NCBI GenBank assembly: GCA_002345825.1
Contig: DDWD01000086.1
Location: 1-13,964 of the forward strand
Source: Bacteroidales bacterium UBA2295
GTDB taxonomy: Bacteria; Bacteroidota; Bacteroidia; Bacteroidales; Tenuifilaceae
Length of the DNA: 13,964 nucleotides
Reading direction: 5' to 3'
Shown here: positions 5,203 to 13,601 of the stretch, one piece after another
How the letters are laid out: each line of letters starts with the position of its first letter
Numbering within the stretch: position 1 is the stretch's first letter
Position numbers and translations under genes: made by a program
The notes under the pieces: model-generated
Databases searched by the model: none
The model's input: only the letters and a program-made list of their open reading frames with translations
What the model was told of the DNA's origin: nothing

Positions 5203-6666
5203 ATGAATCCAGCTTGGGTGATTCTTATCATCGCCTTGTACTTTTTGGTACTAATTGTAATTGGGAGGCTAACTAGCCGTAACGCCAACAACGAATCGTT
5301 CTTCCTTGGCAATCGGCAATCGCCTTGGTACGTGGTGGCTTTTGGAATGCTAGGGGCATCGCTCTCGGGTGTTACGTTTATTTCGGTGCCGGGTTACGTT
5401 GGCGATACTCAGTTCTCGTATCTGCAGCTGGTGCTTGGGTATCTGCTGGGTTACTTTGTGGTGGCCAACGTGCTGCTGCCTTTGTACTACAGGTTAAATC
5501 TCACATCAATTTACACATACCTCGAGGGTAGGTTTGGTTTTTACAGCTATAAAACGGGGGCTATGTTTTTTTTGATTTCCAGATTGGTAGGGTCATCATT
5601 CCGACTTTTTTTGGTGGCAACCGTTCTGCAAATTACCGTTTTTGACACATGGAATGTACCCTTTGTGGTTACAGTATTGGTTACCATTCTGTTGATTTGG
5701 CTTTACACCAATAGGGGCGGGATAAAAACCATTATTTGGACCGATACCCTACAAACTGCAGCCATGCTCACTGCCGTGGTGCTTACCATATATTTTGTTG
5801 CCAAGCAAATGGATTTATCGTTTGGCCAAATGGTGCAAACCATTAGGGATAGCGAGCATAGTCGCACCTGGTTTTTTGATGATTGGAACGATAAGCGCCA
5901 CTTCCTAAAGCAGTTCTTTAGCGGAGCATTTATAACCATTGTGATGACAGGGCTCGATCAGGATATGATGCAAAAGAATCTTAGCTGCAGGAATTTAAAG
6001 GATGCTCAAAAGAATATGTACTGGTATGGCTTTGCTTTTCTCCCGGTTAACCTAATCTTCCTATCACTAGGTGTGCTGCTATTCGTATTTGCGCAGCAAC
6101 AAGGTATTACCATTCCCGATCAAACCGATGAGTTATTCCCAATAATTGCCACTCAGGGTTACCTCCCAACGGTGGTAAGTATCCTGTTTATTCTTGGAAT
6201 TGTTGCGGCCGCATACTCCAGCGCCGACTCGGCGCTAACCTCCCTCACCACCTCGTTTACTGTTGATATTCTAAATCCAAAGGGAAAAACCGAGGAGGAG
6301 GTGAAAAGTATACGAAGGCGTGTTCACATTGGTATTTCTCTGCTTATGGCGGCGGTTATCATGGTGTTTAAGGCCGTTAACAACGAGAGCGTGATTAGCG
6401 CAATATTCACCGTTGCTGGATACACCTACGGACCACTGCTAGGTCTTTATGCATTTGGAATGTTCACTCGATTTAAAGTTCGGGACAAATGGGTACCACT
6501 GGTGGCAATAGCCTCACCTGTTATTTGCTTCTTCCTTGCTAAATATTCTGCAGCGCTATTCAACGGGTACGAGTTTGGGTTTGAGCTGCTGATGGTTAAT
6601 GGAGCCTTAACCTTTTTGGGCCTATTGCTGCTGAGCAGGAGAAGGGAGAGGGTTAATAAGATATAG
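5203..6666 (+). CDS. Sodium:solute symporter (SSS family)
   Basis: This is a 487-residue inner-membrane protein with about 13 hydrophobic segments, the SSS (SLC5-like) plan. Family marks are the N-terminal segment running into ESFFLGNRQSPWYVVAFGM, the ASLSGVTFISVPGYV stretch of TM2 (52-66), GGIKTIIWTDTLQ (172-184), GLDQDMMQKNLSC (250-262), and AAYSSADSALTSLTTSF (336-352), which in the family carries the sodium-site serines. Such carriers import sugars, sialic acid, amino acids or other solutes with Na+; the substrate cannot be read from the sequence. The start follows directly on the first transmembrane helix. It is a single gene, divergent from recR and convergent with the response regulator (39-bp gap, no clear terminator). 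Confidence 0.9.
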   Translation: MNPAWVILIIALYFLVLIVIGRLTSRNANNESFFLGNRQSPWYVVAFGMLGASLSGVTFISVPGYVGDTQFSYLQLVLGYLLGYFVVANVLLPLYYRLNLTSIYTYLEGRFGFYSYKTGAMFFLISRLVGSSFRLFLVATVLQITVFDTWNVPFVVTVLVTILLIWLYTNRGGIKTIIWTDTLQTAAMLTAVVLTIYFVAKQMDLSFGQMVQTIRDSEHSRTWFFDDWNDKRHFLKQFFSGAFITIVMTGLDQDMMQKNLSCRNLKDAQKNMYWYGFAFLPVNLIFLSLGVLLFVFAQQQGITIPDQTDELFPIIATQGYLPTVVSILFILGIVAAAYSSADSALTSLTTSFTVDILNPKGKTEEEVKSIRRRVHIGISLLMAAVIMVFKAVNNESVISAIFTVAGYTYGPLLGLYAFGMFTRFKVRDKWVPLVAIASPVICFFLAKYSAALFNGYEFGFELLMVNGALTFLGLLLLSRRRERVNKI

Positions 6667-6705
6667 TTACCCAAAGTCTTACAGATGATAGAGCAATACA
6701 TTACT

Positions 6706-7368
6706 CTACAATTCTACAATGTTATTCTTTATTGCAAACTTTATCATCTCTACTGTGCTTTTGAAGTTGTACTTCTGCATAATGTTGTTCTTGTGGGTCT
6801 TAACGGTGTAAATGCTGAGGTTGAGATTTGCGGAAATTTCGGAATTTGTAAATCCTTCAACGTACATTTTAAGGATTTCCATTTCGCGTTGTGTCAGCTG
6901 ATTCTTGCTAATCGCATCACTATTTTTTGAGTGCTTTGCATTTCGAACAAAATTTTGCATCACAACTTTTGATACTGATGGACTAAAGTACTCATCCCCA
7001 TTATAAACTGCCCTAATTGCTTCGAGCAGAAGCTCTGTGGTTGAGTCCTGTTTTGGTAAATATCCCTTTGCACCAGCTTGTATTGCCTGTGTAATATACT
7101 CCTCATTGCTAAACATCGATAGTATAAGCACTTGAATGCTTGGGAAAAGGTTTGATAATTTCTCAGTAAATTCAATCCCCGACATATTGGGCATTGATAA
7201 ATCGGCAATTACTACATTGGGTAAAGAGCACTCAATGAACTCTAGCGCTTCAGATGCGCTTTCTATTGAACCAATAAGCTCAATATCCTCTTCGTCGGCC
7301 AAGATGCTCTTTATGCCATCACGAACAATTTGGTGATCGTCAACTATTAGAACCTTTATTTTTTCCAT
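6706..7368 (-). CDS. NarL/FixJ-type response regulator
   Basis: This is a 220-residue two-component output protein. The receiver domain (1-125) begins KIKVLIVDDHQIVRDGI and has the acidic pair D10/D11, phospho-acceptor D56 (VIADLSMPNMSG), S84 and K106 (GYLPK). The C-terminal LuxR-type helix-turn-helix spans about 155-218 (LTQREMEILKMYVEGFTNSEI, then YTVKTHKNNIM). A longer frame would start at 7461 but would overlap 77 bp of the kinase gene, so the ATG at 7366-7368, directly before the receiver, is chosen. It starts 16 bp after the kinase stop and is surely its partner. Phosphorylation should drive DNA binding and transcription control; the targets are unknown, though the upstream porin-amt genes are obvious candidates. 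Confidence 0.93.
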   Translation of the reverse strand: MEKIKVLIVDDHQIVRDGIKSILADEEDIELIGSIESASEALEFIECSLPNVVIADLSMPNMSGIEFTEKLSNLFPSIQVLILSMFSNEEYITQAIQAGAKGYLPKQDSTTELLLEAIRAVYNGDEYFSPSVSKVVMQNFVRNAKHSKNSDAISKNQLTQREMEILKMYVEGFTNSEISANLNLSIYTVKTHKNNIMQKYNFKSTVEMIKFAIKNNIVEL

Positions 7369-7384
7369 AGGTGTAAGGTATTCT

Positions 7385-9172
7385 CTAGGCTTGGTTTTTG
7401 GGAATCTTAAGCCTAATGGTTGTTCCCGTTGTCGGTTCCGTTTCAATGTCGAGGGTACCATTCAAAAGCCTAGCCCGTTCCCTCATATTGTAAATACCGT
7501 TGCAAGGTGAGCAGAGATTGGCACTGTAGTCGAACCCCTTGCCATTATCTTCAATAATTAGAATTATATTTTCCTTACTGCCAATTAATTGTATCTGAAT
7601 TTTGCCTGCGCCAGAATGTTTCAGAGCGTTGGTAAGTGCCTCCTGTGCAATTCGGTAAACATAAAATTTTATCTTTGGGTTTGAGGTGTTGTAATCGCCA
7701 AAAACTGTGAGTTCAATATCAATTCGTGTTGATTTCTTTATGGAGTTGCAAAGGCTTTGAAGGGCAATATCTATTCCCGATTCGTTAAGAATATTTGGTG
7801 CAAGATTGTTCGAAATCTGCCTTACCTCATCGATAGTTTTAAGAAAGTTTTCTTTCACCTCCGTAATGGTTTCTTTCACCTCCTTAGGATTTTGTTTGCT
7901 TGTGCTTTCAAGTTGAAGCTTGATGGCAACCATTTTCTGGCCAAGGCCATCGTGGAGTTCTCGTGAGATCCGTTGGCGCTCCATCTCCTGCCCATCGTAA
8001 AGGGCAGACATACGCTTAAGCCGCTCCTGCTTTAGCTGTATTGCCATGGTGTTAAATGTATCGGTTAGCAGGCCAATCTCATCGTTTGAATCCGACTGAA
8101 GGTTAACTTCTAACTCTCCCTCACCAATCTGTTGAGCAGCATTCTTGAGCTTAATAATAGGATTGGTAATAGTTCGTGATATGAAATGGGAGATTGAGAA
8201 AAGTAAAACGCATATAATAATTGAGAGGAATAGAATATCGTTTCTAATCGATTTAATAGGAATCATGGCCTCGCTATAATCTATTTCAGCTGCAATGGCC
8301 CAATTTATACCCGGCATAGCCAATCGGTCGTAAGAACTTAGGCAAGAAACCGTTCGGTAGTCGTCAATAAGGGCAGATCCATACTTGTTATTAAATGCAT
8401 TGCGAATACTCTGAGTATTAACCACTGTTTTCAATACTGAGTTTGGTATAAATCGTGAGCTGCTTCGCATAAGGTAATCATCGCCAACAAGATAAACTTC
8501 CCCCGATTTGCCCAAACCATTTTCCGGGTTCTCGTTAAGTAAAAGGCGATTGATTTCTGTAATGGGAATTTGAATGGCTAACACTGCTTTATGATTCCCT
8601 ATGCTTGATGGCACGCTCTTACCAATTAGGCTAACGGGTTCTTCGGTTTGGGGGCGTTTCGAAAAATCTTGAATGTAAGGTTGCTCGTATAGTGAAGCTG
8701 ATCTCCAAACTTTGAGAAATTGGGCATAATATGTTGTGTCGGGTTTGATATGGCTAATGCCATCGCTTAAAAAGCTGAAGATATCGAGTTCATCCTTACC
8801 TAAATCAACAATCAAAAAAATCCCTTCGTATCCCAAAAGGCTATAGTTTAGCTTTTCGGCAATAGTTCTATAGTAGGTTGAAGAGTAATGCTCGTTGTAA
8901 GGAGTACTATTTTCCTTGGCGTAAATATCATCCACAAGAGCTTTTAGGTAAAAGTTTTCGGATAATACATTTACATCCTTGAACCGCTCTTGGAAGTATG
9001 TCTCAACCTGCCCCTTTTTTATCACCCTAATTGAGGTGAGCTGCTCCAGGGTTCGTTTTAATAGAGCGCTCTTTGCATTATAGTATGAATAGGTTCCAAT
9101 AACCGAAAGAGCCGAAACCCCAACGGCAAAAAACAGAATCATTAATTTCCGATTGATAGACCTCCTAAACAT
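7385..9172 (-). CDS. Membrane sensor histidine kinase (HPK7/NarL partner type)
   Basis: The 595-residue protein has TM1 at about 9-29, a large periplasmic sensor region (30-311) resembling Cache-type folds (for example VWRSASLYEQPYIQDFSK, and a second subdomain from GEVYLVGDDYLMRSSS), TM2 at about 312-333, and HAMP at 332-385. It then has HisKA_3 with the phospho-accepting H407 (ERQRISRELHDGLGQKM) and an HATPase domain: N-box RIAQEALTNALKHS (508-520), G1 EDNGKGFD (541-548) and G2-type GIYNMRERA (559-567). All catalytic motifs are intact. Extracellular Cache domains usually bind small molecules such as amino or carboxylic acids. It lies between the amt gene and its response regulator, so a nitrogen-related cue is plausible but unproven. 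The ligand is unknown. Confidence 0.92.
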   Translation of the reverse strand: MFRRSINRKLMILFFAVGVSALSVIGTYSYYNAKSALLKRTLEQLTSIRVIKKGQVETYFQERFKDVNVLSENFYLKALVDDIYAKENSTPYNEHYSSTYYRTIAEKLNYSLLGYEGIFLIVDLGKDELDIFSFLSDGISHIKPDTTYYAQFLKVWRSASLYEQPYIQDFSKRPQTEEPVSLIGKSVPSSIGNHKAVLAIQIPITEINRLLLNENPENGLGKSGEVYLVGDDYLMRSSSRFIPNSVLKTVVNTQSIRNAFNNKYGSALIDDYRTVSCLSSYDRLAMPGINWAIAAEIDYSEAMIPIKSIRNDILFLSIIICVLLFSISHFISRTITNPIIKLKNAAQQIGEGELEVNLQSDSNDEIGLLTDTFNTMAIQLKQERLKRMSALYDGQEMERQRISRELHDGLGQKMVAIKLQLESTSKQNPKEVKETITEVKENFLKTIDEVRQISNNLAPNILNESGIDIALQSLCNSIKKSTRIDIELTVFGDYNTSNPKIKFYVYRIAQEALTNALKHSGAGKIQIQLIGSKENIILIIEDNGKGFDYSANLCSPCNGIYNMRERARLLNGTLDIETEPTTGTTIRLKIPKNQA

Positions 9173-9217
9173 TCACGGTTTTTATGAGCAAAGTAAGCAA
9201 TTAATAGTTAAGGAGAA

Positions 9218-9249
9218 CAGTAAAGGTTCCCCAAAGAGAACCTTTACTG
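9218..9249 (-). terminator. Hairpin between amt and the histidine kinase gene
   Basis: CAGTAAAGGTTC (9218-9229) and GAACCTTTACTG (9238-9249) form a perfect 12-bp stem with an 8-nt loop, 24 bp after the amt stop. On the minus strand only a weak U-rich stretch (ttctcctt) follows. It may be a leaky terminator or mRNA-stabilising stem that lets amt be expressed more than the kinase-regulator pair. A separate kinase promoter is possible: TTACTTTG before its start is one mismatch from the -7 box. Confidence 0.55.
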
Positions 9250-9272
9250 AAATATTTTAGATCGCAATAAAT

Positions 9273-10523
9273 TTACAACGCGCCGTCGTATGCACTTTCG
9301 CCGTGAAGCGAGTTGTCTAAACCAATCGTTTCATCGGACTCAGAAACTCTTACGGGAGTTATTTTGTTAATGATAATCAACATTAAATAGGTGAATACAA
9401 ATGCATATACCGATGCACCCACAACAGCTACAATTTGCTTGAACAGAAAACTGCTATTACCAAAAAGGATACCATCGGCACCCGCTGGATTAATTGCTTT
9501 TGATGCAAAAACCCCAAGGAGAATTGACCCAAGTACACCACCAATACCGTGTACACCCCAAACATCGAGGGCATCATCCCACTTCATCTTATTTTTAAAC
9601 TGAACGGCAAGGTAGCACACTAAACCTGCTGCAGTACCAATAATAGGGGCTGCCCATAAAGGGACAAAACCTGCGCAGGGAGTTATTGTTGCCAAGCCGG
9701 CAATGGAACCAGTTAAAAGCCCAACAAATTTTGGTTTTCGTGATCTCGACCATTCTACAACTAGCCAAGCAATGGTTGCAAACGATGCGGCCACGTCGGT
9801 ATTAATAAAAGCTAGCGAGGTGATATTATCAACCTGAACCTCGCTACCAGCATTAAAACCATACCATCCAAACCAAAGCAAAGCGCTACCAATGGCTACA
9901 AGAGGGATACTGTTGGGCGTTGAGTTCTTATCAACCCTTGCTCCAACATAGAAAACAGATGCCAATGCGGCAAAACCAGCAGTTGCGTGAACAACAATTC
10001 CTCCAGCAAAATCTAAAACACCCCACTCGGCTAAAAGCCCACCGCCCCAAATCATATGAACAAATGGATAGTAAACCAAAACCTGCCAAACTGTAAGGAA
10101 AATTAAGTACGATTTAAATGTTACCCTGTTCACAAATGCACCAGTAATAAGGGCAGGAGTGATAATGGCGAACATCATCTGGTAGGCAATAAATACATAC
10201 TCGGGAATTTTTCCGTTACCTGCCCAAAGAGTGTCTAAACTTATGCCAGCAAGAAAGGCCTTATCGAAGTTTCCAATAATACCACCTTCGCCACCGCTAA
10301 AGCAAAGGGAGTAACCAAATATAACCCAAAGAACTGTAGTCCAGCCCAGTGATACAAAACTTTGTATCATAATGGCCAATATGTGTCTTTTTGTAGCCAA
10401 ACCACCATAAAAAAGTGCTAGACCTGGGGTCATAAGCATTACAAGGCTTGTTGCTACCAACATAAAGCCTGTTGATCCTGTGTCGAGACCAGAACCTACT
10501 TCTAATAATATTGCGTTTAACAT
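9273..10523 (-). CDS. amt: Ammonium transporter, Amt family
   Basis: This inner-membrane channel takes up NH4+/NH3. The 416-residue protein has about 11 membrane segments and the family signatures: early TM with PGLALFYGGL (33-42), FVNRVTFKSYLIF (130-143) and WGGGLLAEWGVLDFAGGIVVHATAG (159-183). The twin pore histidines are H179 (VVHATAG) and H325 (WGVHGIGG). The tail GLDNSLHGESAYDGAL fits the conserved cytoplasmic C-terminus that mediates trimer cross-talk and GlnK control. No GlnK/PII gene is present within the window, although amt genes often have one alongside. It follows the porin gene by 26 bp and precedes the two-component pair by 100 bp with a hairpin between. The first ATG gives the usual short periplasmic N-terminus. 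Confidence 0.95.
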   Translation of the reverse strand: MLNAILLEVGSGLDTGSTGFMLVATSLVMLMTPGLALFYGGLATKRHILAIMIQSFVSLGWTTVLWVIFGYSLCFSGGEGGIIGNFDKAFLAGISLDTLWAGNGKIPEYVFIAYQMMFAIITPALITGAFVNRVTFKSYLIFLTVWQVLVYYPFVHMIWGGGLLAEWGVLDFAGGIVVHATAGFAALASVFYVGARVDKNSTPNSIPLVAIGSALLWFGWYGFNAGSEVQVDNITSLAFINTDVAASFATIAWLVVEWSRSRKPKFVGLLTGSIAGLATITPCAGFVPLWAAPIIGTAAGLVCYLAVQFKNKMKWDDALDVWGVHGIGGVLGSILLGVFASKAINPAGADGILFGNSSFLFKQIVAVVGASVYAFVFTYLMLIIINKITPVRVSESDETIGLDNSLHGESAYDGAL

Positions 10524-10549
10524 AATCTAAGATTTTTTGATTGTGAAAA

Positions 10550-11347
10550 CTATAGTGAAATTCCAAATACAAAAAATACATTCTTAGCCTCGGGATTGGT
10601 AATTAATGCGGCTTGAATGGGTAGTGAATAGCTATCATTTATCTTTATTGATTTTGATGCTTTAAATCCAATGTTGATAACTCCCGCCGACTGGTTTCCA
10701 TAAAATCCAATTTCACCAAGATTTGTTTTTGGTTTATCGAGGGCGGCACCCAAAAATATATTGTAATCAACATCACCAATGGATTTACCATAGCCAACTT
10801 CTATGTATTTCGACATAAATATCTTGTCAACACTTCCGTCGCTATTAAGTCTAACTGCATCGTTACCATACAAGTTCATTGCAAACAGAAATGTAAATGG
10901 TATTTTCTCAGATCCGTTAAAACTGATAAGTCCCTCAAATAGGTGGCAGGTACTATCCTTATTAAAGTTGAAGTAGTTGCTCCTGTCGGGAGAACTGTAA
11001 AGGCCAGGGAAGAAGTAATCCGTAATCGTTAGGCTTACGATTTCATTAAATGTGTAGGTAAGGTATAGGTCAACCTCTTGATTAGAGGTTTGTGAAAAGG
11101 TGTATGCAGCCCAACTTCCAATGGTTAATGCGTGTGGAGAATTCTCTCCTTTGATATCGTAACTTATCCAAGGTTGAATGCTAGGGCTACTACCTCCAAG
11201 GTTTAAACCACGCCAAACATAACGGCTCATTAAATCGGCTCCGAGCTGAAGTTTCGACTCTTCCTGAGCATTACTTTTTAATGAAATGCAGGATAGGGTT
11301 GCTAAAGCAACCAAAAAGGTAATTATTCTTGTCATAGATAAATTCAT
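10550..11347 (-). CDS. Putative outer-membrane porin (TorF-like)
   Basis: This is a secreted beta-barrel protein. A signal peptide (TRIITFLVALATLSCISLKSNA) is followed by alternating hydrophobic strands opening with LQLGADLMSRYVWRGLNLGGSSPSIQPWISY, a pattern typical of the TorF family of putative porins. It ends with a terminal strand finishing in phenylalanine-rich FFVFGISL, as outer-membrane barrels do. It probably lets small solutes cross the outer membrane, and its position just ahead of amt suggests ammonium or related nitrogen compounds. The frame is open up to an ATG at 11390-11392, but that codon falls inside the promoter, so it is excluded. The likely start is 11345-11347 (265 residues) or 11333-11335 (261 residues), which gives a more usual leader. 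The family call is by pattern and context. Confidence 0.72.
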   Translation of the reverse strand: MNLSMTRIITFLVALATLSCISLKSNAQEESKLQLGADLMSRYVWRGLNLGGSSPSIQPWISYDIKGENSPHALTIGSWAAYTFSQTSNQEVDLYLTYTFNEIVSLTITDYFFPGLYSSPDRSNYFNFNKDSTCHLFEGLISFNGSEKIPFTFLFAMNLYGNDAVRLNSDGSVDKIFMSKYIEVGYGKSIGDVDYNIFLGAALDKPKTNLGEIGFYGNQSAGVINIGFKASKSIKINDSYSLPIQAALITNPEAKNVFFVFGISL

Positions 11348-11363
11348 TATGGGTTTAGTGAGG

Positions 11364-11394
11364 CAAATGTATTTACCACACTTAAAGCCCACAA
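11364..11394 (-). promoter_or_regulatory. Promoter of the porin-amt operon
   Basis: On the minus strand TTG (11392-11394) is followed after exactly 20 bases by TACATTTG (11364-11371). This fits the Bacteroidota -33 TTG / -7 TAnnTTTG promoter. Transcription would start near 11357, leaving a leader of roughly 10 or 22 nt to the two possible ATGs of the porin gene. It is the best promoter match found in the window. Confidence 0.65.
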
Positions 11395-11439
11395 TAGAAC
11401 TTAAAATGAATTTATCTAATTCTTAGTTGTAGTGGAGGG

Positions 11440-12174
11440 TTATTTTCTTAGCACTGCCTTTGTAAAGATATGATCGGGTATTTGCTGGTTAAACTTAATG
11501 CTAGTTATTTTAAACTCAGTGCCCTCGCCTTGTTTCAGCATATCTTTATAAACCATTTTGGTGGGGAACCAGCGACCATCAATTTGTTTAACATCGCTCA
11601 TATCGGTGCGTTTGAGGAGCTGACCGCTCTTGGCAAAGAGTTCCTCCTTTAGCGGAACGTATCGTTTGGCATCTATCCACATTTTTCGCCTGAAGTAGTT
11701 CACATCTTCAACCTTAGCAGTAAGTTCGAGAACGTAAGTTCTTCTTTCGTCAATGGTTTCCTCACCTAGGGTTTTAGTCTCGTAAATATCGGTGAGCTTG
11801 CGGTCCTCCATCATATCCTCGTACGATAGATCCGAACCCATAACCGACTGGCGTAACATGTGGCCCGAGAGCTGGATGGTTCGATCGGTTGAGGGGGAGT
11901 AAATCCAAAGCTGGTTCTCCAACTTAAGCATCTTGGTACCCTCCTCGCGAGCTGGGGCAAGGTACTCGGTATAGGCCTTGGTTTCGCCCACACCATAGGT
12001 TCGCATCGTCATTGTTCGGCTGCTGCGCCTACCGTGTATGGTCATGCTCGACTCCATAATCCGATTCTCCGACGACATATTCTTATCAACCCTGTTTAGG
12101 ATTTCGTCGGCATTAGGCTGCGAAACCCCAGGTAATGCAAGCAACACAGCTATTAGTGATAGTATGGTTTTCAT
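11440..12174 (-). CDS. Outer-membrane lipoprotein-sorting (LolA-like) protein
   Basis: The 244-residue protein has a Sec signal peptide (MKTILSLIAVLLALPGVSQ). The mature part is one LolA-like domain of the COG2834 outer-membrane lipoprotein-sorting type: the start PNADEILNRVDKNM, then TKMLKLENQLWIYSPSTDRTIQLSG, YEDMMEDRKL, and the late part RRKMWIDAKRYVPLKEELF and DGRWFPTKMVYKD. LolA folds are half-open barrels that hold a lipid moiety in the periplasm. It follows two FtsX-type permease genes (41-bp gap to the nearest), the same pairing seen in LolCDE-like exporters. It therefore probably receives a hydrophobic cargo from that ABC complex and passes it towards the outer membrane. True lipoprotein specificity is unproven; other lipids are possible. 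Confidence 0.83.
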   Translation of the reverse strand: MKTILSLIAVLLALPGVSQPNADEILNRVDKNMSSENRIMESSMTIHGRRSSRTMTMRTYGVGETKAYTEYLAPAREEGTKMLKLENQLWIYSPSTDRTIQLSGHMLRQSVMGSDLSYEDMMEDRKLTDIYETKTLGEETIDERRTYVLELTAKVEDVNYFRRKMWIDAKRYVPLKEELFAKSGQLLKRTDMSDVKQIDGRWFPTKMVYKDMLKQGEGTEFKITSIKFNQQIPDHIFTKAVLRK

Positions 12175-12215
12175 ATGTGGTATTTTATGTTGATAATTTC
12201 TTTTTGATTAAGCAA

Positions 12216-13487
12216 TTACGCCTCCAACTCTTTGAACAGTTTTGCCGTTTGCCGTTTGTAAATTCCGATACCCGAAAGCATTGTACCTAGTATGGTGGAG
12301 AATAATCCGGGGATAAAACCAATGTAGAAATCGGCAGGGGCTATCCTGGCTCTAATGTGGGTTGGTAGCATCATGGAGCCTCCTTCCATCATCCCGGTTA
12401 TATCTATTCCATAGGTTTGGATAAGCCATGCAAAAAACAGACCGAATGCTGTTCCCACTATCGACCCGGCAATACCAATAAATACCGATTCGTAAATCAT
12501 GGTGCGGTACACATGACCTTTCTCTTCGCCCATGGCAATGCGGATTCCCACCTCGCCATAACGGCGTAATCCACCAAGTAAACCAGCATTCCACAGCACC
12601 AACGACATGGCAAAAACAAATACCATGGATATGTAAACTGACCACACATCGGTTAGCGCCACGTATTGCCCCATGGCGCCTTGCTGCCCAAGTGCTTTCA
12701 TAACAGGGGCAAATTCATCGTCATCGGGTTGAGTGGCGTTAAAGCCATTGGCAATTTGTAGCGCCCTATCGTTATCGTAATATCCTTCGTTGAAGAAGCC
12801 TAGAATTTCGCTAGCGGCATCGTACATATCCAAAGCAACCCTTGCATCCTCAATATCGAGGATTATTGCACCTCTATCAATAGCTTCGGTTCCAAAATGT
12901 ACTGTACCAACCAGCTTGAAGTTGTCCATCGACATGCTGCCGTGCATGGTGGAGCCAATTAAGGTAAGCTCCTCGCCAATCTCAATGCCCAATTTCTGTG
13001 CAAAATTTTCACTAAGTATTGCTTCGCCTTGGTTCTCAATAACCTTTCCCCTAACCAACGAGCGCGATAGGTTTAACCTTTCGTCCTCTTTGCTATTTTG
13101 TGAAAGGATATCGATGCCCATCCCCATGGCTGGTCCTTGGGCACGAGTCTCTCCCTCTTGGTCGGGAATATCAACTAAACCACCAAATTGAATGCGTGGA
13201 GCCCAAATTATTTCGGGTAGCTCCGTCTGCATTTGATCTAAAAGATCGCTAACCCCAACCAATGCTAGGTCGTTGGGAATCTGATTAGCATTCTCGGCGT
13301 AAGCTTGTGTCATCACCTTTAAGTGACCGTTGGAGAATTTTGCATTAACCTCTATGGTGTCGCCCATAAAGCCTCGAATGTATGCATTCATAAGGACCGT
13401 GAGCATCACGCCAATCGATACTATTATTACGGGTACTCGGCTTCGACTCTTGTCGCGAAGTAGCCCTTTAATTAGGAATTTTATCAT
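12216..13487 (-). CDS. ABC transporter permease, FtsX/LolE-like
   Basis: The 423-residue inner-membrane subunit has the MacB/LolE plan: TM1 at about 18-37 after a basic N-terminus (FLIKGLLRDKSRSR), a periplasmic domain (about 38-278), and an FtsX core with TM2 around 282-304, TM3 around 333-357 and TM4 around 386-410. The loop GLRRYGEVGIRIAMGEEKGHVYRTMIYES (306-334) is the characteristic FtsX cytoplasmic segment that meets the ATPase. Such permeases do not import; they couple ATP hydrolysis to extraction or export of lipids or lipoproteins at the membrane-periplasm face. It lies between a second permease (upstream) and the LolA-like gene (downstream), suggesting a heteromeric complex like LolC-LolE. 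No ATPase gene is in view. Confidence 0.87.
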   Translation of the reverse strand: MIKFLIKGLLRDKSRSRVPVIIVSIGVMLTVLMNAYIRGFMGDTIEVNAKFSNGHLKVMTQAYAENANQIPNDLALVGVSDLLDQMQTELPEIIWAPRIQFGGLVDIPDQEGETRAQGPAMGMGIDILSQNSKEDERLNLSRSLVRGKVIENQGEAILSENFAQKLGIEIGEELTLIGSTMHGSMSMDNFKLVGTVHFGTEAIDRGAIILDIEDARVALDMYDAASEILGFFNEGYYDNDRALQIANGFNATQPDDDEFAPVMKALGQQGAMGQYVALTDVWSVYISMVFVFAMSLVLWNAGLLGGLRRYGEVGIRIAMGEEKGHVYRTMIYESVFIGIAGSIVGTAFGLFFAWLIQTYGIDITGMMEGGSMMLPTHIRARIAPADFYIGFIPGLFSTILGTMLSGIGIYKRQTAKLFKELEA

Positions 13488-13500
13488 GGGAGTTTTTTTA

Positions 13501-13587
13501 GTTGTCAGTTGTCAGTTGTTGGTTGTCAGTTCGATAATACTTAAATTGCTAATGTTAACCGAAAACTGACAACCGATAACCGACTAC
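13501..13587. repeat. Palindromic heptad-repeat element between the two permease genes
   Basis: The left arm holds four tandem heptads (gttgtca, gttgtca, gttgttg, gttgtca; 13501-13528). The right arm holds four inverted ones (aaccgaa, aactgac, aaccgat, aaccgac; 13557-13584). GTTGTCAGTT (13522-13531) pairs perfectly with AACTGACAAC (13564-13573); extending outward the arms stay mostly complementary, for about 28 bp with five mismatches. The loop is 32 bp of AT-rich DNA. It fills almost the whole gap between two otherwise tightly linked genes, as expected of a small inserted repeat. It may attenuate or stabilise the operon mRNA. No coding capacity is seen. Confidence 0.8.
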
Positions 13588-13601
13588 AAATCTTTTGTTG
13601 C

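Noticed and set aside
7369..7461. Longer N-terminus for the response regulator
   Set aside because: It would overlap the kinase gene by 77 bp and adds basic sequence foreign to receiver domains, which start at KIKVLIVDD.
11348..11392. Longer N-terminus for the porin
   Set aside because: The start codon would lie in the -33 region of the promoter and the signal peptide begins later.
13501..13587. CRISPR array
   Set aside because: Repeats are 7 bp, without spacers and in inverted arms, and no cas genes are near.
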